Positions 5,356-6,254 of a stretch of 6,254 nucleotides of DNA are shown here, piece by piece. Position 1 is the first letter of the stretch. Every line of letters starts with the position of its first letter. The DNA lies in NCBI GenBank assembly GCA_900548845.1, contig URMI01000065.1, positions 1 through 6,254 of the forward strand, written 5' to 3'. The notes beneath the pieces are model-generated. The model made no database searches. It saw only the letters and a list, made by a program, of their open reading frames with translations, and had not been told where the DNA came from. A program made the position numbers and the translations under genes. The stretch is from an uncultured Clostridia bacterium (GTDB lineage: Bacteria > Bacillota > Clostridia > Christensenellales > Borkfalkiaceae).

Positions 5356-6254
5356 AGTCCTTGAGCGAGCCGACCATGACGCCCTGTGCGAAGAACTTCT
5401 GCACGAAGGGATAGAGGCAGAACACGGGAAGGCTCGAAATGATGACCGTGACGTACTTGAGCTGGTTGGCGAGGCGGAACTGTTCGAGAATGGTCTCGCC
5501 CGAACCGCCCGTCGTCGACTCGGAAGCCGTCAGGATCTCCTTCAGGACGAGCTGCAGGGGGAAGAGATCGGCGTCCTGAAGGAAGATCATGGCGTTGAAG
5601 TAGCTGTTCCACTGCCCCACCGCGTAGTAGAGCGCGAGCACCGCCACGATGGGCATGGAGAGGGGCAGGATGACGGAGACGAAGAGGCGCAGCCTGTTCG
5701 CGCCGTCGAGTTCCGCCGCCTCGATGATGCTGTCCGGAACGCCCGTCTGGAAGAAGGTCTTTGCCATGAACAAGTTCCACGCCGAGACCGTCCCCGGAAG
5801 GATGATGGACAGCGGGTTGTCGAGCATCCCCAAATCGCTGACCACCTTGTAGAAGGGAATGAGGCCGCCGCCGAAGAACATGGTGATCGTGAAGAAGATC
5901 ATCCAGAACTTGCGGAAGGGCAGCGTCTTGCGGGAGAGCGCCCATGCGGCCGTCACCGTGAAGACGACGGAGAGGACGGTGTAGGCTGCCGTGTACCAGA
6001 TGGTGTTGCCATAGCCGATCCAGATGTCCGTGCGCTCGAAGCAGCGGATGTAACCCGTGAAATCGATGTCGACGGGGAAGAGATACACTCTGCCCGCGAG
6101 CACGGCGTCCGCACTCGAGAAGGAGGCGATGACAACGAAGTAGAGCGGGTAGACGACGATGAGTGCAAGGAGCAGGAGCACGGTATAGACGATCGCGTAG
6201 TAGACGCGGTCCCCTTTGCTCTCCTTGACGTGGTGTTTTTTCTGCTTTTCGTGC
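5354..6254 (-). CDS. Carbohydrate ABC transporter permease (LplC/YtcP family), 5' end missing
   Basis: This is one of the two membrane subunits of a type I sugar importer. The frame ends at TAA 5356-5354 and stays open to the right edge, giving 299 visible residues. An in-frame GTG at 6181 is not the true start: the 24 codons upstream of it are open and encode a basic N-terminus (KESKGDRVYYAIVYT) leading into membrane helix 1, as is usual in this family. Only a few N-terminal residues are likely missing. About six hydrophobic segments are visible, at roughly residues 18-45, 85-106, 116-135, 150-166, 192-211 and 267-288. The EAA loop, which contacts the ATPase, reads EAAELDG (178-184) followed by ILP (195-197). 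The C-terminus FFAQGVMVGSLKD matches the conserved end of LplC/YtcP-type permeases. The solute-binding protein gene lies just downstream. No ATPase gene is in the window; such systems often share an MsmX-type ATPase encoded elsewhere. Confidence 0.9.
   Translation of the reverse strand, partial: HEKQKKHHVKESKGDRVYYAIVYTVLLLLALIVVYPLYFVVIASFSSADAVLAGRVYLFPVDIDFTGYIRCFERTDIWIGYGNTIWYTAAYTVLSVVFTVTAAWALSRKTLPFRKFWMIFFTITMFFGGGLIPFYKVVSDLGMLDNPLSIILPGTVSAWNLFMAKTFFQTGVPDSIIEAAELDGANRLRLFVSVILPLSMPIVAVLALYYAVGQWNSYFNAMIFLQDADLFPLQLVLKEILTASESTTGGSGETILEQFRLANQLKYVTVIISSLPVFCLYPFVQKFFAQGVMVGSLKD

Noticed and set aside
5343..5356. Terminator after the permease gene
   Set aside because: The T-run is preceded by A residues, with no stable G-C stem, and the next gene follows in the same direction within 27 nt.
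5160..5945. A 261-codon minus-strand frame spanning the permease and binding-protein junction
   Set aside because: It runs through two well-supported genes in another frame and encodes a His/Arg/Pro-rich low-complexity product without motifs.
6179..6181. GTG as the permease start codon
   Set aside because: The frame stays open upstream to the edge and encodes the usual basic N-terminus and first part of membrane helix 1; starting at GTG would truncate that helix.

Overview
All supported genes in this window lie on the minus strand and read right to left as one tightly packed gene cluster. The DNA is GC-rich with G/C-favoured third codon positions. It has strong AAGGAG-type Shine-Dalgarno sites and three lipoproteins with short lysine-led signal peptides and LxxC lipoboxes. 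The transporter pair resembles the B. subtilis LplC/YtcP and LipO/YtcQ families. Together these suggest a GC-rich Firmicute, probably an uncultured gut-type Clostridia lineage. That placement is inference; there is no rRNA or marker gene here.

Layout in transcription order: (1) 6254-5354, a carbohydrate ABC transporter permease whose 5' end lies beyond the right edge; (2) 5326-3638, a 562-residue lipoprotein solute-binding protein; (3) 3627-1747, a 626-residue surface lipoprotein with one Ig-like domain and three carbohydrate-binding-module-like beta-sandwiches and no recognisable enzyme; (4) 1701-751, a PfkB-family kinase that looks like a fructokinase; (5) 754-1, a lipoprotein with the N-terminal catalytic part of a GH32 beta-fructosidase. 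Gene 5 runs off the left edge just after its probable acid/base glutamate and has no stop codon in the window. Spacing is 27 nt (permease to binding protein), 10 nt (binding protein to Ig/CBM lipoprotein), 45 nt with a strong hairpin (lipoprotein to kinase), and a 4-nt ATGA overlap (kinase to GH32). No gene-free stretch exceeds 300 bases. I see no RNA gene, mobile element, CRISPR array, promoter or rho-independent terminator; the operon promoter and a second permease are probably to the right of the window.

Working model: a Gram-positive fructan or fructo-oligosaccharide utilisation locus. The Ig/CBM lipoprotein holds glycan at the membrane surface and the tethered GH32 enzyme releases fructose or short oligosaccharides. 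The solute-binding protein and permease import the product, and the kinase converts fructose to fructose-6-phosphate. The GH32 and kinase assignments support each other. The transporter substrate and the binding role of the multi-domain lipoprotein are inferred from context. The least described component is the Ig/CBM lipoprotein; the clearest non-coding signal is the hairpin next to the kinase ribosome-binding site.
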